Shown here piece after piece: positions 22,609 through 35,492 of a stretch of 64,000 nt of DNA. Below the pieces are notes generated by a model. That model searched no databases. It saw only the letters and a program-made list of their open reading frames with translations, and was not told the DNA's origin. This stretch comes from Calendula officinalis. Its lineage: Eukaryota > Streptophyta > Magnoliopsida > Asterales > Asteraceae. Numbering within the stretch: position 1 is the stretch's first letter; every line of letters begins with the position of its first letter. A program made the position numbers and the translations under genes. The stretch is taken from contig OY970823.1 of assembly GCA_963853835.1 (NCBI GenBank), positions 6,590,001 through 6,654,000 of the forward strand. Direction: 5' to 3'.

Positions 22609-25517
22609 GACATACAAGACTAGGAAGATTACTATGCTCCCACTGAATTTTGTGTAGACACACGTCTCGAACTCACTCTTGACAAAATCAAATTCTTTGA
22701 TTCTTTTGTCAAAGTGTAAGTTCCAACTTCTAGATGCTTGCTTTAATCCATAAATGGATTTTAGCAATTTGCATACTTTGTTAGGATTCTTTGGATCAGT
22801 AAAACCATCCGGTTGTATCATGAATACGTCCTCATTCAACTCCCCGTTAAGGAAGGCGGTTTTAACATTCATTTTCCATATCTCATAGTCGTAATATGTT
22901 GATATGGCCATAATAATTCTAATAGACTTAGGCATAGCGACTGGCGAGTAGGTTTCAGAATAATCCACACCATGTGTTTGCGTGAAACCCTTCGCGACTA
23001 GTCGTGCTTTGTAAGTATGCGCTTTCCCATCCATGTCAGTTTTTTTCTTGAAAACCCACTTGCATCCAACAGCTCGTGACTGTGGTGGCAAGTCTGATAA
23101 CACCCAGACTTGGTTGTCATACATGGATTGCATCTCTGCTTGCATAGCCTCGAACCATCTTTCAGACTCTATGTCGTCAGCAGCTTCGCTGTAGGTCAAT
23201 GGTTCTAGTATACTTCCATCATCTTCATCGATCATGAATCTAAGATACCTATCTGGTTCTTGGCGCGGTCTACTGGACCTACGCAGATTGCGTGTTTCTT
23301 CTTCCTCAACCGGTGGTTCTGGTTGAGGATCAACAATTCTTTGTTGAACCACTGGTTCGACTGAAGTCATCGGCGGATCTTCATCCTCTTCAATTTCTTG
23401 AAGCTCTATTTCTTTTCTTGGAGTTTCAGTTTCTAGAAACTTCTCCTGCAAGAAGACACCTTTCCGAGCAACAAAGACTTTGTTGTCTTCTTGATGATAG
23501 AAATACTATCCTAAGGTTTCCCTTGGATATCCAACGAAGATACACTTATCTAACTTGGGGTTTAGTTTGTCTGTGAAGTTACGTCTAACGTAAGCCTCAC
23601 AACCCCAAATCTTGAGAAAAGGCAATTTTGGTTTTTTTCCCGTCCAATGCTCGAACAGAGTCTTTTATACCGACTTGGTCGGAACCCTATTCAGTGTGAA
23701 TGCTGCAGTCTCGAGTGCATGTCCCCAAAATGATAGGGATAGTGGTAGGGGAGCGCGACACATCATTGAACGTACCATGTCTAACAAGGTGCAATTCCTC
23801 CTTTCTGATACACCATTCATCTGAGGTGTATACGGAGGTGTGAGTTGTGAAACAATCTCACATTCCTTCAAATGATCATCGAACTCTTGGCTCAAATATT
23901 CGCCTCCTCTGTCAGACCGAAGCGACTTTATTTTCTTGCCCAGTTGGTTCTCTACTTCATTCTGGTATTCTTTGAACTTGTTAAAGCTCTCAGACTTTAG
24001 TCTCATAAGAAAGACATAACCATATCTACTGAAGTCGTTAGTAAAGGTAATGAAGTAGCGGTATCCACCTCTGGCTTCTGGAGTAAAGGGTCCACACACA
24101 TCTGTGTGTATAATCCCTAACAACTCGCCTGCCCTTTCATTGAAATGGTTGAAAGGGTCTTTTGTCATCTTTCCAGATAAACAGGCTTCGCATATCGCAT
24201 ATGATTCTAAATCAAATGGCTCTAGAATTCCATCATCGTGGAGCTTCTTTATGCGAGTCTCGTTTATATGACCTAAACGACAATGGCAAAGATAAGTTTG
24301 ATTCAAGTTACTCTTGGATCTTTTACTTATATGATAAACGTCTCGTTCTATGTTATTTAGATTTAACGTATATAGACCATTATGAGAATTGGCATTATAA
24401 TATAAAATGTCATCTTTTAAACACGAAATTGTTTTACCACAAAACTCATAATAAAAACCATTGTCTATAAGTAAATCAAACGAAATAACATTTTTAATAA
24501 GTCTAGGAACATAATAACAATCTTTAAGTTCCAAAGCTCTTCCTGAAGGCAACTTGAGAAGGTATGTTCCTACGGCTTCAGCTCCAACCGTGGAACCTTC
24601 GCCTACTCGTAATTCAACATCTCCTTGACCCAGCCTCCTTTCCTTCTTAAATCCCTGCAAATGATTGCAAATGTGATGACCACATCCGGTATCCAATACC
24701 CAAGATTCACTAGAAGTAACGAGACAATCAATCATAAAGATACCTGAATCGCTGACAAAGTCAGCGTCCAACAGTCCCACATCGGACGTGTGCTCACAAA
24801 TATCCTTGCTGCCACAAGTTGGGCAACACAAATCAGCAAAGTCCTTCAACCAGTCATCGAAATCATGCTGCTGAACCTCAGGGAGAGATTCTTCCTCTAG
24901 CCTTTGAACATCACATATACACAAGAGATTCTCGTGTAGACCTGCGACACTCAGATCAAAGTTCCCAACTAAACATACTACCTTGTCCTGATAGTATTGA
25001 GTGAGAGATCCAAACAAGAACAAGACTTGTTCTTGCTGGTTTGATGTGCCAGTAACCAGGGTGAGACAATCTAGCAACCTTCTTATATTAATAAGATGGT
25101 CACTCAATGGTTGATCATCTTTCATCTTCGACGAGAAGATTTCTTGCAAAACGTGTGCTTACTTTCTTATGTACTATCTTTAAATGTCTCATCAAGATAC
25201 TGGACAAACTCATAGCATGGTTTCTTACGTAGATTATCAGTAAGCTCTGATAATGAAGTAAGAATGAGAATCGACATAACTTGTGATTCATCAGCCAGAT
25301 ACTGATAATAAGCGTTAAGCTCATCATCCTGGGCATCTTGCCCTGGTTGTCCCTTGGGCACGTCGTCTATCACATACAGCAGATTCTGTGCTTTTAGGTA
25401 ACTCCTAAAATGCACTTTCCAAACTTTGTAGTTTGGACCAGTAAGCTTCCATTTTCCAGTGATGAACTTTCGTGATTCGTTTGGTGAGTAAAACGAAATT
25501 TCTGACGGTACAGACAT
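22609..25517 (-). pseudogene. Minus-strand copia gag-pol, truncated inside reverse transcriptase
   Basis: Gag starts at 25517 (MSVPSEISFYS, motif KLTGPNYKVW) and changes frame near 25160. The long block 25149-23665 has a Cys-rich CCPTCGSKDICEH in place of a standard zinc knuckle, protease DTGCGHH, gag-pre-integrase CHCRLGHI, and integrase with IHTDVCGPF, LRSDRGGEY and GVSERRN, the D-D-E catalytic set. After a stop near 23664 and another near 23505 comes the integrase-RT linker and RT with KARLVAKGFTQ, NGELNEDVFM and KSIYGLKQ (23451-22609). It ends inside the catalytic YVDD, exactly where the gypsy LTR fragment starts, so the rest of RT, RNase H and the 3' LTR are lost. It is among the least decayed pol genes in the window. 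Confidence 0.87.
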
Positions 25518-25599
25518 CTATAAGAAAAACAACAAACGGTTAGTATGATTAGATAAATAAATAACTTCTAATATTATTACCTTTTAAGAATAATAATTA

Positions 25600-26010
25600 G
25601 ACTAGGATCCATATTTCACGCCCTCTAATGCAAGGTTTGGGCACTTCCCATTAGAGCCACGCTATTTCTGGTAGGTATAGCCATACCGATCGCCTCTAGA
25701 CTAGAAACGATTCCTAGATGGTCGGGATATCAAGTTGAACAACAAACTTGTACATGTTTTAATCCCTCTAGTGCATTTTGGGCCGGGACTCCCGATCATC
25801 ACCAAAGTAGATCGTACCACCTAAGACATTGCGATGCCTTGCGCCGGGACTCCCGATTATCACAAGACCCTACGCACCCTAACACTCGCAATAATTTTAA
25901 TCCACATCTAAGGTTCTTTCTCCTTACAATGTGAATATCGTTGAATAAGTGAGGTGTTCCATTAGGTGGGTCGCACTCTGATCTAAGATTTTCTAAAAAG
26001 GATTTTCCTT
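25600..26010 (-). other. Conserved structured leader module in the minus-strand copia element
   Basis: On the minus strand this leader follows the modules at 6739 and 20719 almost word for word: 'cacctaatggaacacctcac', two GATCGGGAGTCCCGGC units, the armed hairpin (25689-25711) and the 18-nt loop GGAAGTGCCCAAACCTTG. The loop is held here by CTCTAATG/CATTAGAG (plus-strand positions 25649-25656 and 25623-25630). The Gag proteins of the two families share only scattered residues, so the leader is far better conserved than the protein. Confidence 0.78.
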
Positions 26011-26039
26011 TGTTCGAAAAATGTTAGCCAATTTTTTAA

Positions 26040-26345
26040 CCTTTTAAAAATTACTTGGTTTTATAAACTAACTGTTTATAAATTCCACTTTTAATTTTGT
26101 CTTTTAAAACTTGGTTTATAAACAAACTGTTTACTTTGCCATTATTAATTTAAAACTTGGTTTCTATACAAACTGTTTATAATCACCATTATTAATTTAA
26201 AACTTGGTTTTCTAAACAAACTGTTTATAATCACCACCTTTTATTTTTAAAACATGGTTTTCTAAACAAACTGTTTATAATCACCACCTTTTATTTATAA
26301 AACATGGTTTTCTAAACAAACTGTTTATAATCACCATCTTTTTAT
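26040..26345 (-). repeat. Leader tandem repeat, ~57 bp unit
   Basis: Five to six copies of a unit with 'ggttttctaaacaaactg' followed by 'tttataatcacca'. Each unit contains TAAACA-type inverted arms (TAAAC/GTTTA). It lies in the leader of the minus-strand copia element, in the same relative place as the stem-loop arrays of the gag-only family. Confidence 0.75.
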
Positions 26346-27600
26346 TTCAAATAAAATAAATTAAAGAAATAAAAAAATAGATGCAATTTCGAAAATTGCT
26401 AAGCCATAACCCCAAATGCTTGGTTTTGTGTTTTGTATATTTAAAAAATAAAATTTTATTAATTTCCAAAAAATATATAAAAATTTGATTTTTTTTTAAA
26501 TAAACACAATGTCACGACTTTTTGGGTTATGTCATACTAAATAATTAAATTAAACTGATAAGAATTTAATTACCCATAAACTGATTTCTTATTTCACCTT
26601 AATTTAATTACCCATAGACTATTAAAATCATTAGGTTTTAATTTAAATGTTTATTAAACTTATTATTATTATTATTATTATGTAGACGAAAAATTAAATA
26701 ATCTAGTCAACTATATACTTATAGATTGACTTATAATAATAAAACCTTACATAATAACTTGTAGATTTTATTGCTCGATTTAGACCATATCTTTTCCAAA
26801 AACGTTGTTTTATCACATCAATTACATAAATGAAAATTTTACTTTATAAATTTTCTCACAAAATTTTCTCAATTCACAAATCTTTTACTCGTATAAACCT
26901 CGTTCAATTATTATCATTTTCCTCCTTTACTCAATTTAACGATTATGTATAATAAAATTCTTTATATTTAATTTGTTCTACATTATTGCCCAGTCGTTTT
27001 TGCTTTATAAATTTTCTCGTAATTCCAATGTCTTTTCGATCATACGAATTAAATTATACTTGATCATTCTTACTTAATTATTTTCTTAGGTTTTTTTTTT
27101 TTGACCAATTAGCTCAATTAGCTCAATTTATCATTAGTAATTCTCACTCAATTTGGTTTAATTCTCACTTGATTTGTTTGGATAACTCCTTATCAACTTA
27201 AGTTAATGATATCTTATATATTATTTATTATTTTCTTATAATTCTCGATTTAGTAATGTTTTCATCCCATTTACTCATATATTTGAACTTAACATTTTTT
27301 TATTTTCTTGTTTATCTTGCTTTAATAATTGCTCAATCGTTCTCGAGGTATTAACAACTCAATTAAATCATTTAACGAATTCAACCCAATTTGATTTACT
27401 AGTCTCTCTCTTGACATATTTTGGTAACTCTTTTGCCAATTCGTGTTTGATAATTCACTTATTCAATTGGTTTCAGTGTTTTCTCATAAACCTCTTTTAG
27501 TGATTTTATTATATCCTCAATAATAATTTTACTCATCCAGTTAGCTCGCATAATAATGTACTACTTATATATAAGAGTTCGAGATTTTTATGATACTTAG
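26346..27600. other. AT-rich leader or spacer, no gene
   Basis: Very AT-rich DNA with no supported gene. It probably belongs to the leader of the minus-strand copia element, but its 5' LTR and primer site were not found, and the border with the gypsy leader is not visible. Confidence 0.4.
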
Positions 27601-28059
27601 ATGCTTGACGAATGGTCTCCTTGAATCCCTTTGAAAACATAAACACGAGTCATGTGCGTATAATAATAGGGGCCCTCAATTATTACCCGCACCTACTTCT
27701 GTCATGGTTTCGAGCCAGTTTCAAAAATTCCACGATCTCCCATCCTCATACCATCCACATAACAAGTAGTTCACAACAATAAGCGTAGTATATATACATA
27801 TATATAGTCACACAATTCATGCTCGCCTCGTGTTAATTCTCTTTTATTCTCTTAGTAATCAATGTCACTCGCGACGTTTTTAATAAACTAAATAATCTCA
27901 TAAATAAGTACTAGAGGCATAAGGTCGTAGTGATGCGCTGCTTCTCGATTTGGATTTGGACTCATTTAAAAAAAAACTTTTGAAAACTCATTTTGAAAAC
28001 TCGTGCATGGACTTGAGTCTAGAATCCACCACTTGTGAACCCAATTCTCTCAAGCCAGA

Positions 28060-28071
28060 GCTCTGATACCA
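28060..28071 (-). promoter_or_regulatory. Primer binding site of a minus-strand gypsy element
   Basis: The minus strand reads TGGTATCAGAGC three bases inside the LTR end at 28075. It matches initiator tRNA-Met and shows that the LTR on its right is the 5' LTR of an element pointing left. The leader to the left (about 27600-28059) is followed by copia sequence, so the body is missing. Confidence 0.8.
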
Positions 28072-28074
28072 ACT

Positions 28075-30833
28075 TGTAACATCCCAAAAATCAGAGAAAA
28101 TTTAAAAAAAATTAAATAATAAAATATATTGATTTCCTCAAAGTACAAGTAACTCAAAGGTCCCAACTCATAAATAAATAGAAAAATCATCTCGTGGTTT
28201 AAATGCGGAATAAATAAACGTTTTAAAAACTAAACACGTTTGACTCTAAATAAACGTTTTAATCCAAATCCATAAGTATAAAAATAGAAACGCAGCTCAT
28301 CAACGATTGACCTTCTCTTTGCCCTTGCTAGTACCTGCAACAAGGAGGGGAGTGTTTGGGGCCAGCCACCGCTGAGTGAATAATCGACACAATAAACGTA
28401 CACATACAAACAATCCACACCACATAAGTGATCCCTAGAGACTCTACTCAATTCTCGTTTATTAGGCCTTTTATTAAATTTCAATTAGTTTGCCAATGTC
28501 GTGACGAATCCACAACGCGTGCCCCTGCTCTCGCGCTCGTCACTAACATCCCCTTCCAACACCCACCAGTGTCCCGCAGTACCACGCTGACAGTCGTGAA
28601 TTGTACTTGGCCCCCGGGAAGAGTTGGCTACCTCATGAATCTCTAATATAGTTAGTTAGTTTTATTAACGTGTTGACCCATTACAACATGTACTCTTATA
28701 AAACTAACAGCTCAAGCTCAAGTATATCATCTCATAGATATATAACCACATAGCACAACCCAAGTGTATAACAACTCGTAATCAAAACTCAAGTACACAT
28801 ATCATTCACATAATGATATGGTATGTAGCTCGGTAACTCAGTATCCATATCTCATTTCAGAATACGAATAAAATAGATAACACATAACACATCAACAAAT
28901 AAGAAGCTCTTCTCAAAGCAATAGCAGTTCATAACATATAGCACATAATCTTGAAGTGAATGTAAATGCAAGTTTATAGTGAGATCACCCACCTCAATAA
29001 ACGTAAGCTCCTAAGGAATCCTCGGTACGCACAAGAGTCACAAGTCAGCTCCTAAAGGATCCTACAATGCATCACAAGACTAGGATGAAAACTCGGGTCC
29101 AAATTATTTCGAACAGAATTTGACAGTACTCAGCACTCTTACGGAAACAGCCATAACTCTCAAACCGCTAACTAAATGTGACCCAAATATTTACAGTAGC
29201 TAAATGACTCAGAGGACAACAATTTGTCAGGAGACCACATAAGCTGACTCCAAACAGAAGTATCTCAAAAAGACTCACAAGTCAGAAAAACTGAAACGAA
29301 AACTCTTTTGCGACATTTTACCAAAAAAAAACGGATATCTTTCAAACGAAAAATCAGATTGACGAAGCGTCAGCGTCAACGGAAAGAGGACTCAGAAAAT
29401 TAGAGACTATCGCGGGCCAAAATTCCAAAAACGTATTTTAAGTGCGATAAAAATGCGCAAAAAACCAGACTACATTTTCTGCCAGAAATCAGCATGTTTG
29501 ATAAAAACCCGTTTTGAATCCCGACATCAACCCGATAGTTTCCCGAGGCACCCCAACAGCCCCGAAAACTAATTTAACTCAGAAATAAGTATTAAAAGTA
29601 AATTAGCTCGTTATCTTGAAATCTTTTTCGGTTTAAGGAAACCAAGAACCCTAAGGTTCGGTTTCCGGGTCTTTCGGTTAATAAAATGTCTACTCATCAA
29701 CAAAAGGTTTTACCCAACCCCAAACCCGACAATCATCAACTTTCAGCTGCTAAACTCGAACAACCATCTCAACACGTGACCATTTAAAACCCGACACCAA
29801 AACAATTAATTTTGAAAACATTTAGTACTTAAACAATACAACCCTAAAATATCGGAACGACAACGGTTCAAGAAACTAGACAACGACCAACACAAGATCC
29901 TATTATCACTGATCAAGAGTTCCTCGAGCTTGGTTCAGAACCAAATCTAAAACTAACAAGAAAATAAGTAAACGCGTAAAATCACCTTCCTGCTTGCTAG
30001 CTTAAATTAATTCAGCAGCCTGCCTGCTAGCTTAAATTAATTGACGAGCCAGTTGTTTGCTTGCTTCCTCAGGTCACCAATCAAGCAACCAATATTGTTC
30101 CTTTAATTTCTTGTCGGATGATTCCATAGTCAAGAATGCTCCACGCCTAAAATTGATGAAAAACACCACCATCTAATTTGTAGTTATCCCTCCACCGCTA
30201 CATTGGAATTTAAAACTCTCTTGCTTGCTTGCTTGCTTGCTTGCTTGGTTTCTTCTTTGACGGTTGCTCAGCACAATATAGGATTTCTTTTTCTTGTACG
30301 CACCCAATGAATTTTGGCGACTGACTTAGCTTTCGCAGACAATGATCGAAAGAAAAGGAGTGCTATCAGGATGTTGTATGCGGCCGTGAGTCATAGGAAA
30401 AGATTGAGAGGAATTATTTAGGTTATACTCTTATCATTATTACTACAATAAAAGGCTCAAAGGCCCCTTGGTCCACCTGACCGAGCCCGACAACTTAATC
30501 AAATAATTATCTTCTAAATCCGACCCAATAAATTAAGTGACCGAATAAAACCCGATTTAACGGTTAATATAAACTATTAGCCCGAGACACTCACGCTCGT
30601 TAAATAACTATAACGTCCAAATTAATTTTAACTATCACAAGATCTTTTAATTGAATTACCTAAATAATGTCTATTAAATTACAAGACGTCTAACATTTAT
30701 TAAATCGTCTAATTAAAAATAACCGTCTTAACCTATTAATTGAAAGCGTCCAATTAATACAAAATTAATTAGAAATAAAATAAAACGTGATTAAAATAGT
30801 ATTATTCAATTAATATGAATTTCGGGGCGTTAC
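28075..30833 (-). repeat. Gypsy 5' LTR, 2.76 kb
   Basis: In plus orientation it starts TGTAACATCCC and ends GGGGCGTTAC (final base T instead of A). It aligns along its length with the LTR at 35493-38402. It includes a 33-bp tandem duplicate with 'tgctagcttaaattaatt' (about 29990-30050) and a (TTGC)n run (about 30217-30246). No coding sequence is seen. No target duplication was found on the right. Confidence 0.75.
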
Positions 30834-30873
30834 TGCCCTAACCGAGTCTCGGTCGGTTCGGTATTAACTAGCG

Positions 30874-30991
<118 letters not shown>

Positions 30992-31027
30992 TATTTCGTT
31001 TAATAATAATAATAATAATAATAATAA

Positions 31028-31502
31028 ACAAATAAAACGGTAAATTTTATAAACGAAAAATTTAACATAACATTTTCTTAATTCTGTCTTAAAACCTATT
31101 TATTCCAATTATTCAAGAACTTCGAATAATATACTTGGATCAAACATACTAGGTTTTATTTTACTAAACAAAAGAAAGAAACCTAATTCTTTTTATCTTG
31201 AAACCTATACAATCCAATGCTCATTCAAAACTTGAAGAACACATGCTTGGTTCGAAAATTTCCAGGGTTCTTTTCTAGATAAAAAAAAACCTTAATATAT
31301 ATGTATATATGTATACGAAATCGGAAAAACAAGGGAGGAAAAAGAAACCTAATTTCTTTTTATCTTGAACACTATTCAATCCAATGCTCATTCAAAACTT
31401 GAAGAACACATGCTTGGATTTTTCAAAAATTACTAGGGTTCTTTTCTAGACAAAAAGACACTAAATTGAATCCTATTGATTTAGTAGGAAGCTATGATAC
31501 CA
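31028..31502 (-). other. Leader and primer site of a minus-strand copia relative
   Basis: A unit of about 180 bp with 'tgctcattcaaaacttgaag' occurs twice (about 31155-31270 and 31340-31450). At 31491-31502 the minus strand reads TGGTATCATAGC, a slightly altered tRNA-Met primer site next to the LTR end. The leader is cut off on the left by the TA repeat and gypsy LTR. Confidence 0.6.
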
Positions 31503-31503
31503 C

Positions 31504-32159
31504 TGAAGAAATACCTTGTAGGATTCACATGGCGGAACTTGAACCCCACATACCGGATCACTACTATACAATGGTATCACTAGAAGCAGATGAATAAGAA
31601 ATTACCTTTAGATTGCTAAAGAATGATCCACCTCTACTGCACCACCTGAACACGCTGCAAGACCGCGTTGTACCAACAAAGCAACACAAAAAGGCTTGTG
31701 TGTGTGTGTGTGTGTGTGTGTTTCAACGAACACAAACCCGAAACCCTTTGGGGTTTTGGTTCGGTCGACGAACAAGAGAGGGAGGGAGGAAGTATTAGGG
31801 TTTTGAGTGTGTAAAGTGATTAGCCTCTAAACCCTCACATAAGCCCTTTATTTATAAGGCTAGATGTTAGAGTTTAGTCCTTGGAGTTTAATTATGATTA
31901 ATCTCATAATTAAACTTCTTATTAACACTTTAAACCCTTGGACTATTACTAGTTAATTAATAGACTATTAATTAACTGTCCGTTAAATATTTAACTTAAT
32001 ATTTAACCATCCTCACAAATAATAATTAGACTATTATTATTTATTCTCTTCTTTATATTTAACTTAACTAGTTAATTATTCCACACAACTTACTTTATTC
32101 GGTTGTCCATTATTGGGTGTGTAGTGGTGTGACCCTTTAGTGTCTTATAACATTGGACA
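31504..32159 (-). repeat. 5' LTR of the minus-strand copia relative
   Basis: The minus strand starts TGTCCAATG and ends CTTCA. It shares 'acactaaagggtcacacc' with the start of the gag-only family LTR ('acacttaagggtcacacc') but is shorter (656 bp), so it is a related family. A (TG)n run lies at about 31697-31720 and a TATA-like 'tataaataaa' on the minus strand near 31852. Confidence 0.65.
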
Positions 32160-33977
32160 CGATGACACGTGTGCTTCTCTGGGCACATAAATCCAAAAAA
32201 ACCACCCCTATAACCCAAACTCATACCACTCCAGCCCAGTCGAATATTCCACCTCCAGAACCACCCATGCCAGCCGACCAAAACATGGACTCTATACCAC
32301 CCGCACCTACCAATTCTCATCCTATGACCACGAGAGCTAAATCAGGCATTTTTAAACCGAAACATCAAGCCGATTTTTCCTCTTTTACGACACATCCTCT
32401 CCCTGTTGCTCTTATCACAACCAGCGAACCACGAGGTTTCAAAACCGCTTCCAAGGACCCTAAATGGATGGCCACCATGTATGATGAATTTCAAGCATTA
32501 CAACAAAATAACACATGGAAACTAGTGAATCGTCCATCTTCCACCAACATTATTGGCTCAAAATGGGTTTATCGTATCAAATAAAATTCAGACGGCATGA
32601 TAGAACGTTACAAAGCGAGGTTAGTTGCTCAAGGTTACACTCAAATTCCGGGGCTAGATTATTGTCACACATTCAGCCCGGTGGTTAAAGCTTCCACGGT
32701 TCGTATTGTCTTATCTATTGCCATTCTACAAAAATGGACTCTACATCCTTTAGATGTTAAAAATGCCTTCTTATATGGTAACTTAGATGAGACCGTTTCC
32801 ATGTAACAACCTATGGGATTTGTTGATTCTCAATATCCAAACCACGTTTGCAAATTAACAAAAGCTCTTTATGGGCTAAAACAAGCACCTCGCGCTTGGT
32901 TTCAAAGACTAAGCATCTTCTTAACCTCTTATGGTTTCACATGTATTAGGGCCGACACGTCATTATTTGTCTTTACTCGTGACACGAGTATCATGTATCT
33001 ACTTGTTTATGTTGACGATCTTATACTCACTGCAATAATGAATCTATAATTCAACATTTCTTCAATCAATTAAATCAAGAATTTGCCATCAAAGATCTTG
33101 GTCCGCTAAATTATATTTTGGGACTTCAGGTTGCTTATACGGAAAATGGTTTGTTTCTCAATCAATCTAAGTATGCTAGTGATATTCTCAAACGAGCATA
33201 TCTTTTTGACTCCAAACCAGTCAGCACTCCTCTTGCTCCTCATGTTTCCTTTACTACAAAAGGAGAACCATATTCAGATCCCACTCTTTACCGGTCATTA
33301 GTGGGAGCTTTTCAGCATCTAACGATCACACGACCGGATATATCGTACACCGTTAACCAAGTCTCTCAATTTCTACACGCTCCAACTGTAGAACATTTTC
33401 ATTTGTAAAACGCATTTTACGATATGTCAAAGGCACGATCTCTTTTGGACTTACATTTAGTCGTCCTCATACAAACACCATCACTTGTTACTCTGATGCT
33501 GATTGGGCTCGTTGTTTAGACACTCATCGTTCTACTTATGGCTACTCTATTTATCTTGGAGGAAACCTTGTATCATGGAGTGCTATAAAGCAACCAACTT
33601 TTTCTCGCTCCAGCTGTGAATCTGAATATAGGGCTATGGCAAACACTGCTGCTGAAATTGTCTGGATTACACATCTCCTACGCGAATTGCATGCTCTACC
33701 TCCGGATCGACTCACTCTGTTATGTGACAATAAAAGTGCCTTGTTCATGACACAAAATCCAATTTCCCATAAACGAGCAAAGCATATCGATATTGACTAT
33801 CATTTCATACGTGAACTTGTTAACTCAGGGAAACTATATACAAAGTTCATTCCAACCAATCTTCAAGTGGCAGACATTTTTACTAAAAGCCTTCCGCGCC
33901 CTCAATTCGAGACATTCCGCACAATGCTTTGTCTCGGTCCACCACCATTTCGATTGACGGGGGGTAATAACGGATGA
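32160..33977 (+). pseudogene. Copia reverse transcriptase and RNase H remnant
   Basis: The integrase-RT linker (TTRAKSGIFKPK) is followed by RT motifs ERYKARLVAQGYTQ, DVKNAFLYGNLDE, KALYGLKQAPRAW and catalytic YVDD (about 33009-33020). In-frame stops TAA at 32582-32584 and 32804-32806 interrupt the first part, then the frame shifts near 33045 and again near 33400. RNase H text (DTHRSTYGYSIYLGG, then MANTAAEIVW and AKHIDIDYHFIREL) completes pol at 33977. It is similar to the minus-strand pol at 13303-15135. Integrase and gag are absent, cut by the LTR on the left. Confidence 0.87.
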
Positions 33978-34140
33978 ATTTATGATAGTAATTGTAATTA
34001 CTTGTTACCATAGATATAGTTGACTAAAGAGTAAATCACTCCGTAACTGATGATTTATGTTTGTAAATGTTATAATGTAATTCGTATATATAATGCAATA
34101 GCCTCCTCATTATACCATGAGGCATTATAATATTTCCTTC
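33956..34140 (+). repeat. Polypurine tract and 3' LTR of the plus-strand copia remnant
   Basis: ACGGGGGG at 33958-33965 is the polypurine tract. About 175 bp of AT-rich DNA follow, with 'tatataatgcaatagcctcc', typical of a short copia LTR. The expected TG start reads TA, and the exact end near 34140 is uncertain. Confidence 0.5.
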
Positions 34141-34187
34141 TATAGGTAGTAAACATAAAATTTAAAAATAAGTGAAAATTTTTGTAA

Positions 34188-34770
34188 GAGCGGTGCCAAC
34201 TCTCCGTCAACACCATCTGTCGTAGGGTTTACTTGCGCATCGACCAACGACACCGTTGGCACGCCCCCGACGTGGCCTGGCGTTGGTAAAACTCGTCGTG
34301 GGGAGGACGGGAAAGAGGTGCCGTCGAGGGGAGGTGGTGGGGCAGGAGAGAGAAGAAAGGAGGGGAAGAAGAAAAGGGGGAGGGGTTGGGACTTGTACCT
34401 TGTGCTTTTGAACTTGTACAATTTATGTTTTTTTCTTAGTTTTTTTTAATTTTATTAATTTGAATCTGTTTTAATAATAAAAATACATTATTATTTTTTT
34501 CAAAAAAATTACGTTTTTTCTTTGTGTTTTAAATTTTAATAAATGTAAATTTTTTTAAGTTAATATCATTTTTTATAAATTTAAACAATGTATTTTTAAA
34601 TTAATATAATGTATTTAATTTATAATTATTTAACTTAACTAAAAATGATGATATGGAAAAAATGTGATAGTGATGTGTTATGGTTGTCATGACCGTGTCA
34701 ATAAGGATTAGATGATGTGGCGCTACTGATGGTTTTACTGGCGCGTCATGATTGGAGAGGCATAAGAGCC
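34188..34770. mobile_element. Harbinger-type MITE (TAA target)
   Basis: It is flanked by TAA at 34185-34187 and 34771-34773. The ends, GAGCGGTGCCAACTCTCC on the left and GGCTCTTATGCCTCTCC when the right end is reversed, are an imperfect inverted pair. A 3-bp TAA duplication is typical of PIF/Harbinger elements. There is no transposase. The longest open stretch inside is low-complexity and not a gene. Confidence 0.5.
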
Positions 34771-35067
34771 TAAAGAGGTAGAACTCTATTAAAAATATAA
34801 GTTGGGCGGTGGGACTTAAAACCTAGTTTCCTTGGTTGGTGTCCTTAAGGAGTTAAAGAGTTCCGCTTGGGCAGATCCCATAATTGAGTAATGTTTCCTT
34901 ATATCACTTTTAAATACGAAAAAAACCGCCTAATAAGACATAAAACCACTGTTCATTCATGTTGCTAAATGTATTATAGTAAGAGCATCTACAATTGGAG
35001 GTTGAAGAAGAAGTTGATACTATTTGAATAACCTCTAAAATGACTTTTTACCATTGGAATGGATGAT

Positions 35068-35489
35068 TGTAACATCCCAGAACCCCGTAGCACAATATTG
35101 TCCGCTTTGCCCACCCGCGCACGGTTTTGTTCTTGGTATGGACCACTTCCACCCAAAAGGCCTCATGCTAAGAGAGGTATCCACACCCTTATAAGGAGTG
35201 TTTAGTTCCCCCCTCCAACCAATGTGGAACGAATCTTACAATTCCCCCCCCCCCCCCCCCCGGGACACAACGCCCTCGTTGTTCACATCGGCCCGGGTCT
35301 GGCTCTGATACCACTTGTAACATCCCAGAACCTCGTAGCACAATATTGTCCGCTTTGCCCCACCGTCGCACGGTTTTGTTCTTGGTATGGACCACTTCCA
35401 CCCAAAAGGCCTCATGCTAAGAGAGGTATCCACACCCTTGTAAGGAGTGTTTAGTTCCCCTCTCCAACCAATGTGGGACGAATCTTACA
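35068..35489 (-). mobile_element. TRIM (terminal-repeat retrotransposon in miniature)
   Basis: Two LTRs of 173-174 bp, 35068-35240 and 35316-35489, read TGTAAGATTC at the start and GGGATGTTACA at the end on the minus strand and are almost identical. Only about 75 bp lie between them: a C17 run (a polypurine tract on the minus strand) and the primer site TGGTATCAGAGC. That is the complete TRIM plan, with no coding capacity. Left flank is ATGAT; the right flank is disturbed by the adjacent gypsy LTR. Confidence 0.85.
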
Positions 35490-35492
35490 ATT

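Noticed and set aside
26040..26345. CRISPR-like array
   Set aside because: Repeats are contiguous, with no unique spacers, and lie in a plant retroelement leader.
35068..35489. Cassandra-type TRIM with a 5S rRNA domain
   Set aside because: I could not see the 5S internal promoter boxes in these LTRs, so only a general TRIM call is made.
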